DNA from: Pedobacter schmidteae
GTDB taxonomy: Bacteria; Bacteroidota; Bacteroidia; Sphingobacteriales; Sphingobacteriaceae
Length of the DNA stretch: 64,000 nucleotides
Assembly (NCBI RefSeq): GCF_900564155.1
Contig: NZ_LS999839.1
Location: forward strand, 3,345,097 to 3,409,096
Direction of reading: 5' to 3'
Shown: positions 35,842-45,659 of the stretch, one piece after another
Layout: each line of letters starts with the position of its first letter
Numbering within the stretch: the first letter of the stretch is position 1
Program-made: the position numbers and the translations under genes
The notes under the pieces: generated by a model
Told to the model about the DNA's origin: nothing
Databases searched by the model: none
What the model saw: only the letters and a program-made list of their open reading frames with translations

Positions 35842-37314
35842 ATGTTTATGAAAAAACTACTACTTGTTCATGCACTGATATTTTATCTGTCTGTCGCTTA
35901 TGGGCAAAGTCAGGTGATGTTTCAGGAGCATTTTGAACAGCTTGCTGCTGATCGCAGTTTGCCAGGGGTTAAAGGCAAAGCCTTAAATCTGACAGCGACA
36001 GCGGCAAAAAGAAAACCCTTAAGGATGGAGCTGTCGGCAGCTCCATCCTCCGGGTCTTTTACTGCAACCATTTGGGTTAAAGCCGCGCCTGTAGATGATG
36101 AATCTTATGTTGTTTTATCCAACAGGCGAGGTTCGGTGGATAGCAGCGAAACCGTTTGGGAACTGGGTAAACAGGCTGGTGGGGCCTGGTACTGGACTGC
36201 GGTTTGCGGCAAAACCAGGTACGAATATCGGCCTACTTTGCAGCGTCAGCCTCTTAATGATGGAAAATGGCACCAGTTATCTTTTAGCTTTAACGAAGAG
36301 AAAAAAGAAGTACGGCTGTATTATGATGGAAAAAATGTGGCCATCTATTACACGCCGCAGCTGAAAGATTTGCTGACAAAACACTCGCAGTTGACGATAG
36401 GTGGGCAGGAGAAAGGTGATTTGGGCGAATGGGATACCTTTAATGGGATGCTGGATGAGATTGAGGTATACAGTGGTACTGCTTCAAAAAAAGAGATTTC
36501 TATTCCATTTGCCGGACAGCTTAAGGTGATGAACTACAATATATGGCATGGGGGGAATGAAACAGGTAAGTATGTTGGGCCTATGCGTATTGCGGAAATT
36601 ATCAAGCAGTCGGGGGCCGACATTGTTTCCATGCAGGAAACTTATGGTTCGGGTGCCCGCATCGCCGATGCATTGGGTTATTATTTTTACCTCCGCAGTA
36701 CTAATCTTTCTATTATGAGCCGTTATCCAATTGCCGAGACTATTGTGGGGGAGGAACCTTTTTACAATGGCGCTGCACATATTAACTTAGGGTCGGGAAA
36801 GCAGGTATTGTTTGTGACCAACTGGCTCAATTATCCTTTTGATTACTGGGACGACCTGGAGAAAAATGTGGCAATAGATAGTGCTTTGTGGGTAGCTGGT
36901 ATGGAAAAGGCAAATGCGGGGAAGCTGAAGCAAATTCTTGAAGCAATAAAATCGGATGTAAGGGATGAGGTGCCTGTGATTTTTTGTGGTGACTTCAATA
37001 CGGGTTCTCATCAGGACTGGACAGCAGCAACCCGGCATTTAAATAACGGACATATTATGCCTTTTCCCAGTGGAATCCTGATGGAGAAAGCAGGATTTAA
37101 AGATGCTTTCAGGGTGTTGTACCCGGATCCTTTAAAATATAGGGGAATCACCTGGAGTCCTCAGTTTCCTAAGGCTTTTAAAGACCGGATTGATTACATC
37201 TATTACAAGGGGGGTGGTTTGTTGCCAATTGCGTCGAAGGTGATTGATACACATCGCACAGCGTACCCTTCGGATCATGGAGCGGTAATAACGACCTTTA
37301 AATTTCGACCTTAG
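35842..37314 (+). CDS. Secreted LamG-like + endonuclease/exonuclease/phosphatase (EEP) domain protein
   Basis: 490 residues; ATG at 35848 is an alternative start. A signal peptide ends near 'VAYGQS'. Residues ~30-220 are a laminin-G/concanavalin-like domain ('FTATIWVKAAP', 'GKWHQLSFSFN', 'LTIGGQEKGDLGEWDTFNGMLDEIEVYSG'). Residues ~226-490 are an EEP (DNase I-like) fold with all core residues: 'MNYNIWHGG', Glu266 in 'SMQETYG', Asp384 and Asn386 in 'CGDFNTGSH', Asp451 in 'RIDYIYYK', and Asp478-His479 in 'SDHGAV'. This superfamily cleaves phosphoesters (DNA, sphingomyelin, inositol phosphates). The stop of susD is one base upstream, so it is the operon's effector enzyme. Substrate unknown. Confidence 0.9.
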   Translation: MFMKKLLLVHALIFYLSVAYGQSQVMFQEHFEQLAADRSLPGVKGKALNLTATAAKRKPLRMELSAAPSSGSFTATIWVKAAPVDDESYVVLSNRRGSVDSSETVWELGKQAGGAWYWTAVCGKTRYEYRPTLQRQPLNDGKWHQLSFSFNEEKKEVRLYYDGKNVAIYYTPQLKDLLTKHSQLTIGGQEKGDLGEWDTFNGMLDEIEVYSGTASKKEISIPFAGQLKVMNYNIWHGGNETGKYVGPMRIAEIIKQSGADIVSMQETYGSGARIADALGYYFYLRSTNLSIMSRYPIAETIVGEEPFYNGAAHINLGSGKQVLFVTNWLNYPFDYWDDLEKNVAIDSALWVAGMEKANAGKLKQILEAIKSDVRDEVPVIFCGDFNTGSHQDWTAATRHLNNGHIMPFPSGILMEKAGFKDAFRVLYPDPLKYRGITWSPQFPKAFKDRIDYIYYKGGGLLPIASKVIDTHRTAYPSDHGAVITTFKFRP

Positions 37315-37349
37315 TGTTAGGAAAACGAATTTATGGGGCATTTGGATCT

Positions 37350-37385
37350 AAGGGGTTGAACTATTGTGGTTCAGCCCTTTTGTTT
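37350..37385 (+). terminator. Terminator of module 1
   Basis: An imperfect hairpin with arms AAGGG-TGAAC and GTTCA-CCCTT (one bulge), followed by TTTTGTTTT. Confidence 0.65.
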
Positions 37386-37641
37386 TAAGTGCGCTATCTA
37401 AAAAGTGAGATGATGTTTAGTAATTGTTTTTTTGCGGGACTGTGAATTAAAATATTTCAAAACAATACGAAACCATAGGAAAAAAAACGAAATATTTTTA
37501 TAGGTTCTATGCATAAATAATTACATTTACGTTTAGCCATTTATAAGCAGCTGACCTCTTCTTTTTGTATGAAGTATTAATTTAATATTCGCTTAATAAG
37601 CCGATAAAAAGATTAGGGTAGTTTTACGCGGGAAATTAATT
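37386..37641 (+). other. Intergenic region before ECF module 2
   Basis: Together with the terminator this makes 327 nt without a gene. It is AT-rich, and no exact TAnnTTTG element is present. TAGTTTTA at 37619-37626 is one mismatch from the -7 consensus and 15 nt before the sigma start. Confidence 0.3.
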
Positions 37642-38217
37642 ATGCATAAGAGCGTTTCATTAAATACTGATGACCATCTTGTAACCTTGCTTAGACAAGG
37701 TGATGGAGATGCGTTTAAAGTAATTTACGATACTTATGCGACCGGGCTTTACCATGCTGCCTATAACATCATTAGAAATAAGGAAGAGTGTGAGGACATG
37801 GTACAAGAGCTCTTTGCAGACCTCTGGCTAAAAAGGGAAAAAATCAATATTACCTCTTCATTAAAAGGATATCTGTTCGTAATGGTTAAAAACAAAGTCC
37901 TGATGAGGATCAGGAGCAAGAAAATAATCCTAAATGAAGATGCACTTCAAATTTTAGCTGCAAACGAGATTACTGACGCAGTGGTGCTGGAGAAAGACCT
38001 GAGAATGCAGCTAAACAGACAGATAGGTCAGCTTCCGGAAAAGTGCGCAGAAATTTTTAAGCTGAGCAGAAATGAGCAGCTTTCTAATAAAGAGATTGCA
38101 AATCAGCTTGATGTTTCGGTTAAAACAGTTGAGAACCAGATCAGTATAGCACTAAAGCGGTTACGCGGTACTCTGGGTGATTTCCTGCTACTCATAATTG
38201 TCTTTTATTTTTTTTGA
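37642..38217 (+). CDS. ECF sigma-70 factor (FecI-like), module 2
   Basis: 191 residues. Region 2: 'LVTLLRQGDGDAFKVIYDTYATGLYHAAYNIIRN' and 'CEDMVQELFADLWLKRE', then 'LKGYLFVMVKNKVLMRIRSK'. Region 4: 'IGQLPEKCAEIFKLSRNEQLSNKEIANQLDVSVKTVENQISIALKRLR', a strong HTH typical of Bacteroidota FecI-like sigmas. It ends in a very hydrophobic tail ('LGDFLLLIIVFYFF'), like module 1. The fecR gene starts 60 nt downstream. Confidence 0.93.
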   Translation: MHKSVSLNTDDHLVTLLRQGDGDAFKVIYDTYATGLYHAAYNIIRNKEECEDMVQELFADLWLKREKINITSSLKGYLFVMVKNKVLMRIRSKKIILNEDALQILAANEITDAVVLEKDLRMQLNRQIGQLPEKCAEIFKLSRNEQLSNKEIANQLDVSVKTVENQISIALKRLRGTLGDFLLLIIVFYFF

Positions 38218-38241
38218 AAAAAAATCATTTTCTTTTGGGGG

Positions 38242-38268
38242 GTAACCCTTTAAAATGCATCGTACATA
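38242..38268 (+). promoter_or_regulatory. Candidate ECF-type promoter before fecR, module 2
   Basis: GTAACCCTTT (38242-38251), a 9-nt spacer and CGTACATA (38261-38268), 9 nt before the fecR start. It shares the pattern of the elements in modules 1 and 3. If it is a promoter, the fecR mRNA would be nearly leaderless. Confidence 0.4.
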
Positions 38269-38277
38269 TACGATCGC

Positions 38278-39222
38278 ATGAAAAAGAATAAAATAAAGGA
38301 AGAAGAAAGTAAGCTTGAGCAAAGCATTGCCAATTATTTTGAAAAAAAAGCGCAGGATGAGCATCCGGAGCATTCTTATACCCATGATTTTGACAAAGAA
38401 AAAGTTTACTCAAATGTGCTTGACCTTATAGAACGTCGGCAAAAGAAATGGTCGTTAAATAAAATACAGGCAATCGCTGCCGCTATTCTATTATTGTTAT
38501 CTGCAACGCTATCTTTTTATTACTACAAAAGTCAGACTCCAGATGCTTCGTCATCACTTGTGATGATGCAGGAATCTGCACCTAAGGGAAAAGTAATTAA
38601 ACTCTCGTTGGAAGATGGAACGATCGTCTTTCTAAATGCAGGTAGTACCTTGTCATTTCCAAAGTCTTTTACAGCTAAAACAAGAGAGGTTGTATTAAAG
38701 GGAGAAGGTTTCTTTAAAGTAGCTCATGATATAAAAAAGCCATTCATTATTCATACAGATAAAGTCAATACCCAGGTATTGGGTACTAGTTTTAACATCA
38801 ATGCATATGCCGAACATAAAGACATTAAGGTAACAGTAGTATCTGGTAAGGTAGCAGTATATACCCAAGCCGATGCTTCCGGGAAAGCCACCCGATTGAT
38901 TACCGCAAACCAACAAGTGGTTTACAATAAGGCCAGCCAACGATTGGATGAAGTAGAAGAAATGGTAAATGCAGCAAATCTTGTGGCCTGGTCTGAAGGT
39001 AAAATGATCTATAACAACCAATTGCTCTCTGATGTGATTATGGATGTGGAAAGGCATTACAACATCGATATAGAGGCTGCGGTAAATCTTCAGTCGTGTA
39101 GAGTGACTGCCAATTTTGATAATGCAAGTGTAGAGAAGGTATTAAAAGTATTGTCTAAACTGATAGACGGAGATACAAAATATAAAAATGGAATTTATTT
39201 TCTGAACGGAAAGGGGTGTTAA
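38278..39222 (+). CDS. FecR-type anti-sigma factor, module 2
   Basis: 314 residues, shorter than the copies in modules 1 and 3 because the region between membrane helix and FecR domain is reduced. A charged N-terminal cytoplasmic part is followed by a transmembrane helix (~65-82, 'AIAAAILLLLSATLSFYYY'). The FecR domain (~100-195) contains 'LEDGTIVFLNAGSTLSFPKSF' and 'VNTQVLGTSFNINAY'. The DUF4974-type C-terminal domain (~245-312) has 'LLSDVIMDVERHYNIDIEA'. It binds the module 2 sigma and the STN domain of the receptor encoded 164 nt downstream. Confidence 0.93.
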   Translation: MKKNKIKEEESKLEQSIANYFEKKAQDEHPEHSYTHDFDKEKVYSNVLDLIERRQKKWSLNKIQAIAAAILLLLSATLSFYYYKSQTPDASSSLVMMQESAPKGKVIKLSLEDGTIVFLNAGSTLSFPKSFTAKTREVVLKGEGFFKVAHDIKKPFIIHTDKVNTQVLGTSFNINAYAEHKDIKVTVVSGKVAVYTQADASGKATRLITANQQVVYNKASQRLDEVEEMVNAANLVAWSEGKMIYNNQLLSDVIMDVERHYNIDIEAAVNLQSCRVTANFDNASVEKVLKVLSKLIDGDTKYKNGIYFLNGKGC

Positions 39223-39267
39223 CAAAATTGAACGAAACTTTATGAAATAACAGCTACAAAAAAGAAA

Positions 39268-39292
39268 CCCGCGCAGAAAAGTTCTGCCCGGG
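39268..39292 (+). other. Conserved-position RNA hairpin between fecR and susC, module 2
   Basis: Arms CCCGCGCAGAA and TTCTGCCCGGG pair over 10 bp with one C-C mismatch and a 3-nt loop. No T-run follows. A two-codon frame (ATGAAATAA at 39242) precedes it, paralleling modules 1 and 3. Confidence 0.5.
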
Positions 39293-39386
39293 AAACTCAA
39301 ATGCAACTAGATATAAGAATATAACTCGGCCGACTTGAGAATCACAGAGTTACTATTCAGGTTCATCACATTTAAAGTATAAAACT

Positions 39387-42300
39387 ATGAAAAAATCTCT
39401 ATTAAATGATAGAGTAGTCCACTATTGTTATAAAATTATGAGATACAGTTCAGTAGCATTAATTCTGATTTTTGCTTTCTGCTCACTCGCTATGGCAAAT
39501 GTTTCTTATAGCCAGAAAATCTTACACAACCAGGTTACGCTGAAATTAGAAAATGTAACTATGGAAACGGCTTTAGACAGAATATCAAAAAACGCAAAAG
39601 TTAAATTCGCCTACCCGGAAGCCATCATCAATAAAAATTTAAGGATGAGCTATTCATTTAACCATGAAAAGCTATCTGTTGTATTGGAAAAGATACTACA
39701 GGACCATCCGCTTGATTTTTATGTAATAGATGATGTTATTGTATTTAAAAAAAGCGCTTCCGGCGCATCCATATCAAATGGTAAAGATATCGAAATAAGA
39801 GGAAGCGTAAAAGACTCTCTTGGTCTTGCCTTGCCTGGGGTATCCGTTGCAGTTAAGGGATTCCCAAAGAAAGGGACATCGACAGATATCAACGGACGAT
39901 TCATTTTAGAAGCCCCGGATGGGGCGATTCTGGTTTTTACTTATACAGGGTATCGTACACAAGAGATAACGGTAAAGGGTAAAGCAGCTATTGATATTAT
40001 ACTTCAGGAAGCGAATTCACAGCTGGAAGAAATAGCCATTGTAGGTTTTGGAACACAGAAAAAAATTAGCCTTGTTGGGGCACAGTCCAGCATCAATGCC
40101 AAAGACTTGAAATTACCTGTATCTAATTTAACCAATTCCCTGGGTGGCCGGGTGGCCGGATTGGTTTCTGTACAGCGAAGTGGCGAACTTGGCTTTAACG
40201 ATGCACAAATCTATATCAGAGGGATATCTACTTTTACCAGTAGTTTAAGTGCTCCATTGACACTGGTAGATGGTGTTCCACGTGCAATAGCTAATGTAGA
40301 CCCTGAAGATATTGAAGGTTTTTCGGTTCTTAAGGATGCATCGGCAACTGCAGTATATGGTGTTAGGGGCGCAAATGGTGTAATCCTGATCACTACCAAA
40401 AGCGGAAAACCTGGCAAAGCCAGTTATAATATCCGCTACAATGAAGGTGTCACACAGTTTACCACCTTACCAAAACTTGCTGATGGGGTTACCTATATGC
40501 AAATGTCTAACGAAGCGATTACCACCCGCGGTGGTGTACCTGTTTACTCAGACGATCAGATCGAAAAAACCCGCAGTGCTGAGGACGCTTATCTTTATCC
40601 TAATGTAAATTGGATGGATGAGGTGTTTAATAAAACAGGTAAAATGCGTAATGTGAACGCCAATATAAACGGAGGAACAGAGAATGCAAGCTATTACGTT
40701 GGTTTGGGATATTACGATGAACTGGGCCTTTATAAAACTGCTTCAATTTCAAAATACGATCCTTCCATCTCCTTAAAAAGATACAATGTAGCCTCTAATC
40801 TAACCTTAAAGCCAGGTAAGAACACAGAAATAAAATTAGGTATACAAGGATTTTTAAATAATGTGAACCTGCCTTTTACCAGTGTGGGAGACATTTTCTC
40901 TGATGCCTTTTTTATGACCCCTGTGCAAATGCCGGTACAATATCCTGATGGCAAGGTTGCTGATATCCGAAGTGGAAGTTTGAGCAATCCATGGGCAAGT
41001 TTAACGCAGACAGGTTATGCGAACCAGTGGAGGAGTCAAGTATTTTCGAACCTTCGATTGACACAGCAGCTTCCATTTATAACCAAGGGACTATCTGTTA
41101 CCGGGATGTTCTCTTTTGATGCCTACAATTATACCAGCAACAGGTATGGAAAAACACCTGATACCTATCTGGCAACAGGTAAAGATGCCAATGGAAATTT
41201 TATTTACGATCAAACAGCCATAGGAACCGAGTTTTTGAATTATACCAAATCCAATCAGGGTACCCGTACACTTTACAGCGAAGGTGCTATTAATTATAAC
41301 AGAGATTTTGGCCAGCATAACATAACGGGGATGATTTTATATAATCAGAGTGATAAAATTGATACTTACGCTGATGATCTTGAGAAGTCTTTACCTTATC
41401 GTTTCCGCGGAATTGCCGGAAGGGTTACTTATGGCTTTGCCAACAGATATTTTATTGATGCAAATTTCGGTTTTAATGGATCAGAGAACTTTTTTCCGGA
41501 TAAAAGATATGGCTTCTTCCCTTCAGGAGGTGTAGCCTGGGTAGTATCAGAAGAGAGCTTTTTTAAGCCGTTGAAAAGTGTTTTACAGCAGTTTAAATTG
41601 CGTTTTTCACATGGCATTGTGGGCAACAGTCTGATTGATGGAAGACGTTTTGCCTATATCGCCACCATTGCGGCGCCTACAGGAACCATATATGCCTATG
41701 GACAGGATTTGAAAAATACTTATGCCAGTAAGGAATTTGGAGAATATGCTGTAGATGTACAATGGGAAACTTCTAAAAAAACAAACTTCGGTGTCGACAT
41801 CCGTACCTTAAATGATAAGTTGACTATTCAAGCCGATCTTTTCCGCGAACACAGAAGTGGCATCTTTTTAAGAAGACAATCTATACCTATTTACGCTGGT
41901 ATGATTAACGCACCCTTTGCCAATGTGGGTGTGATAGACAACAAAGGTGTAGACGCATCCGTGAATTACAGCAATCAGTTTGGGAATTTTAGCCTGCAGT
42001 TGATGGGTAATTTTACTTACAACAAGAATAAGGTAATAGAAAATGATGATCCTATGTGGAAGTATCCGTGGCTGGAAAGAAAAGGCAGAAAGGTGAGCCA
42101 GCGTTTTGGTTACCAATCGCTCGGATTATTTACCAGTGATGAGGAAGTGAGAAACTCTCCTCGTCAAACCGGAGATACCAGAGCTGGGGATATTAAATAT
42201 CGTGATGTAAATGGGGATGGAGTGATTGATTCTTATGACCAGGTACCGATAGGATATGGAAATGTTCCGGAAATGATCTACGGATTTGGATTTACAGTAG

Positions 42301-42752
42301 GCTATAAAAATCTGGCATTGTCTACCTTGTTCCAGGGAGCTGCACATGTGGACTATCTGATTTCGGGCGAAGGGGCACTACCTTTTCAGCAGGGATTAAG
42401 TAGGGGCAATCTTTATAGTAACATTACGGATAGATGGACGGTAGACAATCCAAATCCTAATGCATTTTATCCTCGTTTAGGTTCTGGCTCTATTAACGAC
42501 AATTTTGCGGCCAGCGATCGCTGGGTGAAAAGTGCAGATTATTTGAGGTTAAAAACTTTACAGCTGAGCTATAGTTTACCTAAAAATTGGATTAGAGGCA
42601 TAGGACTTAAATCGGCCAGTGTTTTCGTTCAGGGGATAAACCTGGTGACCTTTACACCATTTAAACTTTGGGATGTAGAGCTAGACAATGGCCGCGGAGA
42701 TAAATATCCTAACACCGCGTCGTATACAGCCGGATTTGCAGTAAACTTTTAA
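39387..42752 (+). CDS. SusC-type TonB receptor with STN signalling domain, module 2
   Basis: 1121 residues. A long n-region precedes the hydrophobic core 'VALILIFAFCSLAMA'. The STN domain spans ~48-125 ('VTLKLENVTMETALDRISKNAKVKFAY'). It is followed by the carboxypeptidase-like domain ('IRGSVKDSLGLALPGVSVAVKG'), a TonB-box-like 'EEIAIVGFGTQKK', the plug ('SLGGRVAGLVSVQRSGELG', 'LTLVDGVPR', 'FSVLKDASATAVYGVRGANGVILIT') and the barrel ending 'TAGFAVNF'. The calcium-binding-like 'KYRDVNGDGVIDSYDQ' near residue 935 is usual in SusC. The receptor is expected to both import cargo and signal to FecR. Cargo unknown. Confidence 0.95.
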   Translation: MKKSLLNDRVVHYCYKIMRYSSVALILIFAFCSLAMANVSYSQKILHNQVTLKLENVTMETALDRISKNAKVKFAYPEAIINKNLRMSYSFNHEKLSVVLEKILQDHPLDFYVIDDVIVFKKSASGASISNGKDIEIRGSVKDSLGLALPGVSVAVKGFPKKGTSTDINGRFILEAPDGAILVFTYTGYRTQEITVKGKAAIDIILQEANSQLEEIAIVGFGTQKKISLVGAQSSINAKDLKLPVSNLTNSLGGRVAGLVSVQRSGELGFNDAQIYIRGISTFTSSLSAPLTLVDGVPRAIANVDPEDIEGFSVLKDASATAVYGVRGANGVILITTKSGKPGKASYNIRYNEGVTQFTTLPKLADGVTYMQMSNEAITTRGGVPVYSDDQIEKTRSAEDAYLYPNVNWMDEVFNKTGKMRNVNANINGGTENASYYVGLGYYDELGLYKTASISKYDPSISLKRYNVASNLTLKPGKNTEIKLGIQGFLNNVNLPFTSVGDIFSDAFFMTPVQMPVQYPDGKVADIRSGSLSNPWASLTQTGYANQWRSQVFSNLRLTQQLPFITKGLSVTGMFSFDAYNYTSNRYGKTPDTYLATGKDANGNFIYDQTAIGTEFLNYTKSNQGTRTLYSEGAINYNRDFGQHNITGMILYNQSDKIDTYADDLEKSLPYRFRGIAGRVTYGFANRYFIDANFGFNGSENFFPDKRYGFFPSGGVAWVVSEESFFKPLKSVLQQFKLRFSHGIVGNSLIDGRRFAYIATIAAPTGTIYAYGQDLKNTYASKEFGEYAVDVQWETSKKTNFGVDIRTLNDKLTIQADLFREHRSGIFLRRQSIPIYAGMINAPFANVGVIDNKGVDASVNYSNQFGNFSLQLMGNFTYNKNKVIENDDPMWKYPWLERKGRKVSQRFGYQSLGLFTSDEEVRNSPRQTGDTRAGDIKYRDVNGDGVIDSYDQVPIGYGNVPEMIYGFGFTVGYKNLALSTLFQGAAHVDYLISGEGALPFQQGLSRGNLYSNITDRWTVDNPNPNAFYPRLGSGSINDNFAASDRWVKSADYLRLKTLQLSYSLPKNWIRGIGLKSASVFVQGINLVTFTPFKLWDVELDNGRGDKYPNTASYTAGFAVNF

Positions 42753-42771
42753 CAAACGGGGGATTTAAGAC

Positions 42772-44592
42772 ATGAAGAACATAACTAAAAAAAAGAAATA
42801 CCTGGTAATTCTAATTGGGATCAGTGCGATCACGTTTTTGAACGCCTGTAAAAAAGGTTTTTTAGATCAGGTACCTAATGACAGGATTACGATAGAGCAG
42901 ATATTTCAACGTCAGAAATATTCAGAAGAATACCTGGCCAACATTTACAATTATATTCCAAACGAGGCCTACCGGAACCAGACCATTTGGGACGGAGCTT
43001 CTGACGATGCAGACATTACCTATGACAGACCGGGAAGTGGTTACGATAGTTATCCAATGAATTTAGGTAATTGGAATGCAGCTTCCAATTACTACAACAA
43101 ATGGACCTCTTATTACAGAGGTATCAGGTCGGCCACTTATTTTATGCAGCACATTGGTAGCAATGCTGAGCTTTTGGCGCAAACCAACGGTCAGGCACGT
43201 ATTAACCAATATATTGCGGAAGCAAGATTTCTAAGGGCATTTTTCTATTACAGTCTGGTTAGGCAGTATGGACCGGTTATTATAGTTGGAGATGAAGTCA
43301 TTTCGGGAGATCTTGACCCATCTGCTGAAGAGGCAAACAAACCACGTAGTTCTTTTGACGAGTGTATCAGCTACATCACTACTGAATTAGATCTTTCGCT
43401 GAAAGACCTGCCTGCAAGTTTTAGTGAGCAGGCAGTGAGCGACTATGGAAGGATTACCAAAGCGGTTTGCCATGCGTATAAGAGCAAAGCACTGTTGCTC
43501 GCTGCAAGTCCTCAGTTTAATGGAAACAGCGATTATGCCGGCTTCAAAAATAAAGATGGTAAAGCACTCGTTAACACACAATATGACGCAAATAAATGGA
43601 AGCTTGCTGCTGATGCTGCAAAAACCATCATTACCAATTTCAATTTTTCTCTTTTTCGTAAAAATGACGCTTCCGGGAATTTTGACCCTTATTTGTCTAC
43701 CCGAGATGTATTTTTAGATGCATGGAATTCTGAGGTCATTTTTGCACGAGTAGCCAATAACCTGAGTGCCTGGGAGCGATCTACGGCTCCAAGAAATGTA
43801 AGTGGTTTTGCTGCAGTTGCAGTTACCCAGCAATTGGTTGATGAATTTGAAACCGCCACTGGAAAACGGATCAACCAACCTGGGACAGATTATATAGAAA
43901 CAGGTTTTTCGACAGCAGCAACTAAGTACACAACTGCAGGTACCTATAATATGTATGTAAACAGGGAGCCTCGGTTTTATGTAAATGTGAGTTACAATGG
44001 TAGTCAGTGGTTAAATACAAGTGAAGGGGTTAAAATTATTGAAACTTTTTTCACAGGAAATACAGGCAAAAAAGGCTCCTGGGATTTCCCCCGGACTGGT
44101 TACATTGCACGTAAAAACATTCATCCAAACAGCAACGTTCGTACCGGCGCTTATATCGCCCGTCCATTTGTCCTGGTTAGGTATGCGGAGATTTTATTGA
44201 ATTATATAGAAGCATTGAACGAATATGCTCCTGGAGACGCTGACATCCTAAAGTACCTGAATCAGATTCGAAACCGAGCTGGTGTACCGGATGTACCTGC
44301 AGGATTGGGACAAAATGAAATGCGGGAGCGGATTCGTCACGAACGCCGTATAGAGCTTTGTCTGGAAGGTCTAAGGTATACGGATACCCGTCGCTGGAAA
44401 ATTGCTGAACAGACTGACGGCGGACCATTCTATGGTATGAATGTAGAAACTGGTACCAAATTAACAGACCTTGTATTTTATCAGCGGACCATGTTTGAGA
44501 GACGTGTATTTCTTAAACATTACTATTTGTTCCCAATTCCTCAGGCAGAAATGGATAGAGACAAAAATTTGGTTCAAAATCCGGGGTGGTAA
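42772..44592 (+). CDS. SusD/RagB-family lipoprotein, module 2
   Basis: 606 residues, at the long end for SusD. Lipobox 'FLNAC' (Cys26), then 'KKGFLDQVPNDRITIEQIFQRQKYSEEYLANIYNY', the RagB-type opening. 'YIAEARFLRAFFYYSLVRQYGPVIIV' and 'VRYAEILLNYIEALNEY' are conserved helices. The C-terminal 'IRHERRIELCLEGLRYTDTRRWKIAE' and 'KNLVQNPGW' close the family signature. Starts 19 nt after its SusC. Ligand unknown; the operon continues with a discoidin-domain lipoprotein and an EEP-fold enzyme. Confidence 0.95.
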   Translation: MKNITKKKKYLVILIGISAITFLNACKKGFLDQVPNDRITIEQIFQRQKYSEEYLANIYNYIPNEAYRNQTIWDGASDDADITYDRPGSGYDSYPMNLGNWNAASNYYNKWTSYYRGIRSATYFMQHIGSNAELLAQTNGQARINQYIAEARFLRAFFYYSLVRQYGPVIIVGDEVISGDLDPSAEEANKPRSSFDECISYITTELDLSLKDLPASFSEQAVSDYGRITKAVCHAYKSKALLLAASPQFNGNSDYAGFKNKDGKALVNTQYDANKWKLAADAAKTIITNFNFSLFRKNDASGNFDPYLSTRDVFLDAWNSEVIFARVANNLSAWERSTAPRNVSGFAAVAVTQQLVDEFETATGKRINQPGTDYIETGFSTAATKYTTAGTYNMYVNREPRFYVNVSYNGSQWLNTSEGVKIIETFFTGNTGKKGSWDFPRTGYIARKNIHPNSNVRTGAYIARPFVLVRYAEILLNYIEALNEYAPGDADILKYLNQIRNRAGVPDVPAGLGQNEMRERIRHERRIELCLEGLRYTDTRRWKIAEQTDGGPFYGMNVETGTKLTDLVFYQRTMFERRVFLKHYYLFPIPQAEMDRDKNLVQNPGW

Positions 44593-44613
44593 TCCATAAA
44601 AAAAGAAACGAAC

Positions 44614-45582
44614 ATGAAAAAGATTTTATCAATATTCATCTGCATTATTATAATTGGCGGATGTAAAAAGGAAAAAGAAGACCTTTTGATGGGTAATCCG
44701 GATAGTTATTCTGCAGTATATATGCCGCAGGCGGTAAATAAGCCCGCGGTGTATAGCTTTAATTTCTCGGCCAAACCAGAGGTAATTATATATGGAGCCA
44801 ATTTCGGTGGCCCGGGTATGCCATCGGGAGATATCCAGGTAAATTTTAGTGACGATGCTACTCTTGTTGAAAAATTCAACACCGAGAATTTTACCAATTA
44901 CAAAGTGATGCCTGCGGGAAGTTATTCATTTGAACAAACTTCAGCACCGCTAGATGCGACTAAAAAAAGCACGGCGCCATTGAAACTAAGTGTATTTACA
45001 GATAAATTGGATGGGGTAGGCGGTTATCTACTTCCGGTAACCATTAAGGCCAACGGAAATGTGGCTATTAATGAGTCTTTAAAGACTACCTATTTTCTGA
45101 TCAGTGCCAAGTATACAGCTAACCCTTATCCTCTTTTTGACAATTCTGCCTGGAGTATTGTTTCCTTTTCTTCCGAAGAAAAGACAGGTGAAGGTGCAAC
45201 AAATGGCAGAGCAATTTATGCATTTGATCGCAATGGTGCCACCTATTGGAGTACGGAATGGAAAAATGCCAAACCAGGGCCACCGCATTTTATTGCGGTA
45301 GATATGCAGAGCAGCAAGAAGATAAGAGGCTTCGTATTTACCGGTAGAAAAGACAATACAACTGGGGAAGCAAGAACAACTGGAAATCCGCGCGACATTG
45401 TAATACAAACCAGTAATGATGGGATTGTGTGGAATTATAGCCAGGCATTCTCTCTGCCCAATGTATTGGAAAACACGGTGTATCTTGACTATGCACAAAA
45501 TGCACGGTTCTTTAAAGTGACCATTAATGCCAGTCAGGCCGACAATTATTTGACGCATATAGCCGAGCTTAACGCGTTCTAG
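44614..45582 (+). CDS. Surface lipoprotein: DUF1735-like plus F5/8 type C (discoidin) domain, module 2
   Basis: 322 residues with a lipobox (IGGC, Cys17). Residues ~30-155 look like a DUF1735-type beta-sandwich ('SAVYMPQAVNKPAVYSFNF', 'GGYLLPVTIKANG'). Residues ~170-322 are a discoidin/F5-8C carbohydrate-binding fold ('WSIVSFSSEEKTGEG', 'FDRNGATYWSTEWKN', 'PPHFIAVDMQSSKKIRGFVFTGRKD', 'IVIQTSNDGIVWNY', 'ARFFKVTINAS'). It is likely the SusE/F-like accessory binder of this module, displaying a galactose-like or phospholipid-binding fold at the cell surface. The exact ligand is open. Confidence 0.88.
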   Translation: MKKILSIFICIIIIGGCKKEKEDLLMGNPDSYSAVYMPQAVNKPAVYSFNFSAKPEVIIYGANFGGPGMPSGDIQVNFSDDATLVEKFNTENFTNYKVMPAGSYSFEQTSAPLDATKKSTAPLKLSVFTDKLDGVGGYLLPVTIKANGNVAINESLKTTYFLISAKYTANPYPLFDNSAWSIVSFSSEEKTGEGATNGRAIYAFDRNGATYWSTEWKNAKPGPPHFIAVDMQSSKKIRGFVFTGRKDNTTGEARTTGNPRDIVIQTSNDGIVWNYSQAFSLPNVLENTVYLDYAQNARFFKVTINASQADNYLTHIAELNAF

Positions 45583-45659
45583 AACTTTAAATATAAAACT
45601 ACCTACGGCTGACCTGTTGATGCAGGTCTGCCATTTTTTACTCAACTACCCTCGTTATT

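Noticed and set aside
45079..45645. Minus-strand 188-codon frame across the discoidin lipoprotein gene
   Set aside because: Longest antisense frame in the window, but it lies opposite conserved F5/8C codons and its translation has no coherent domain.
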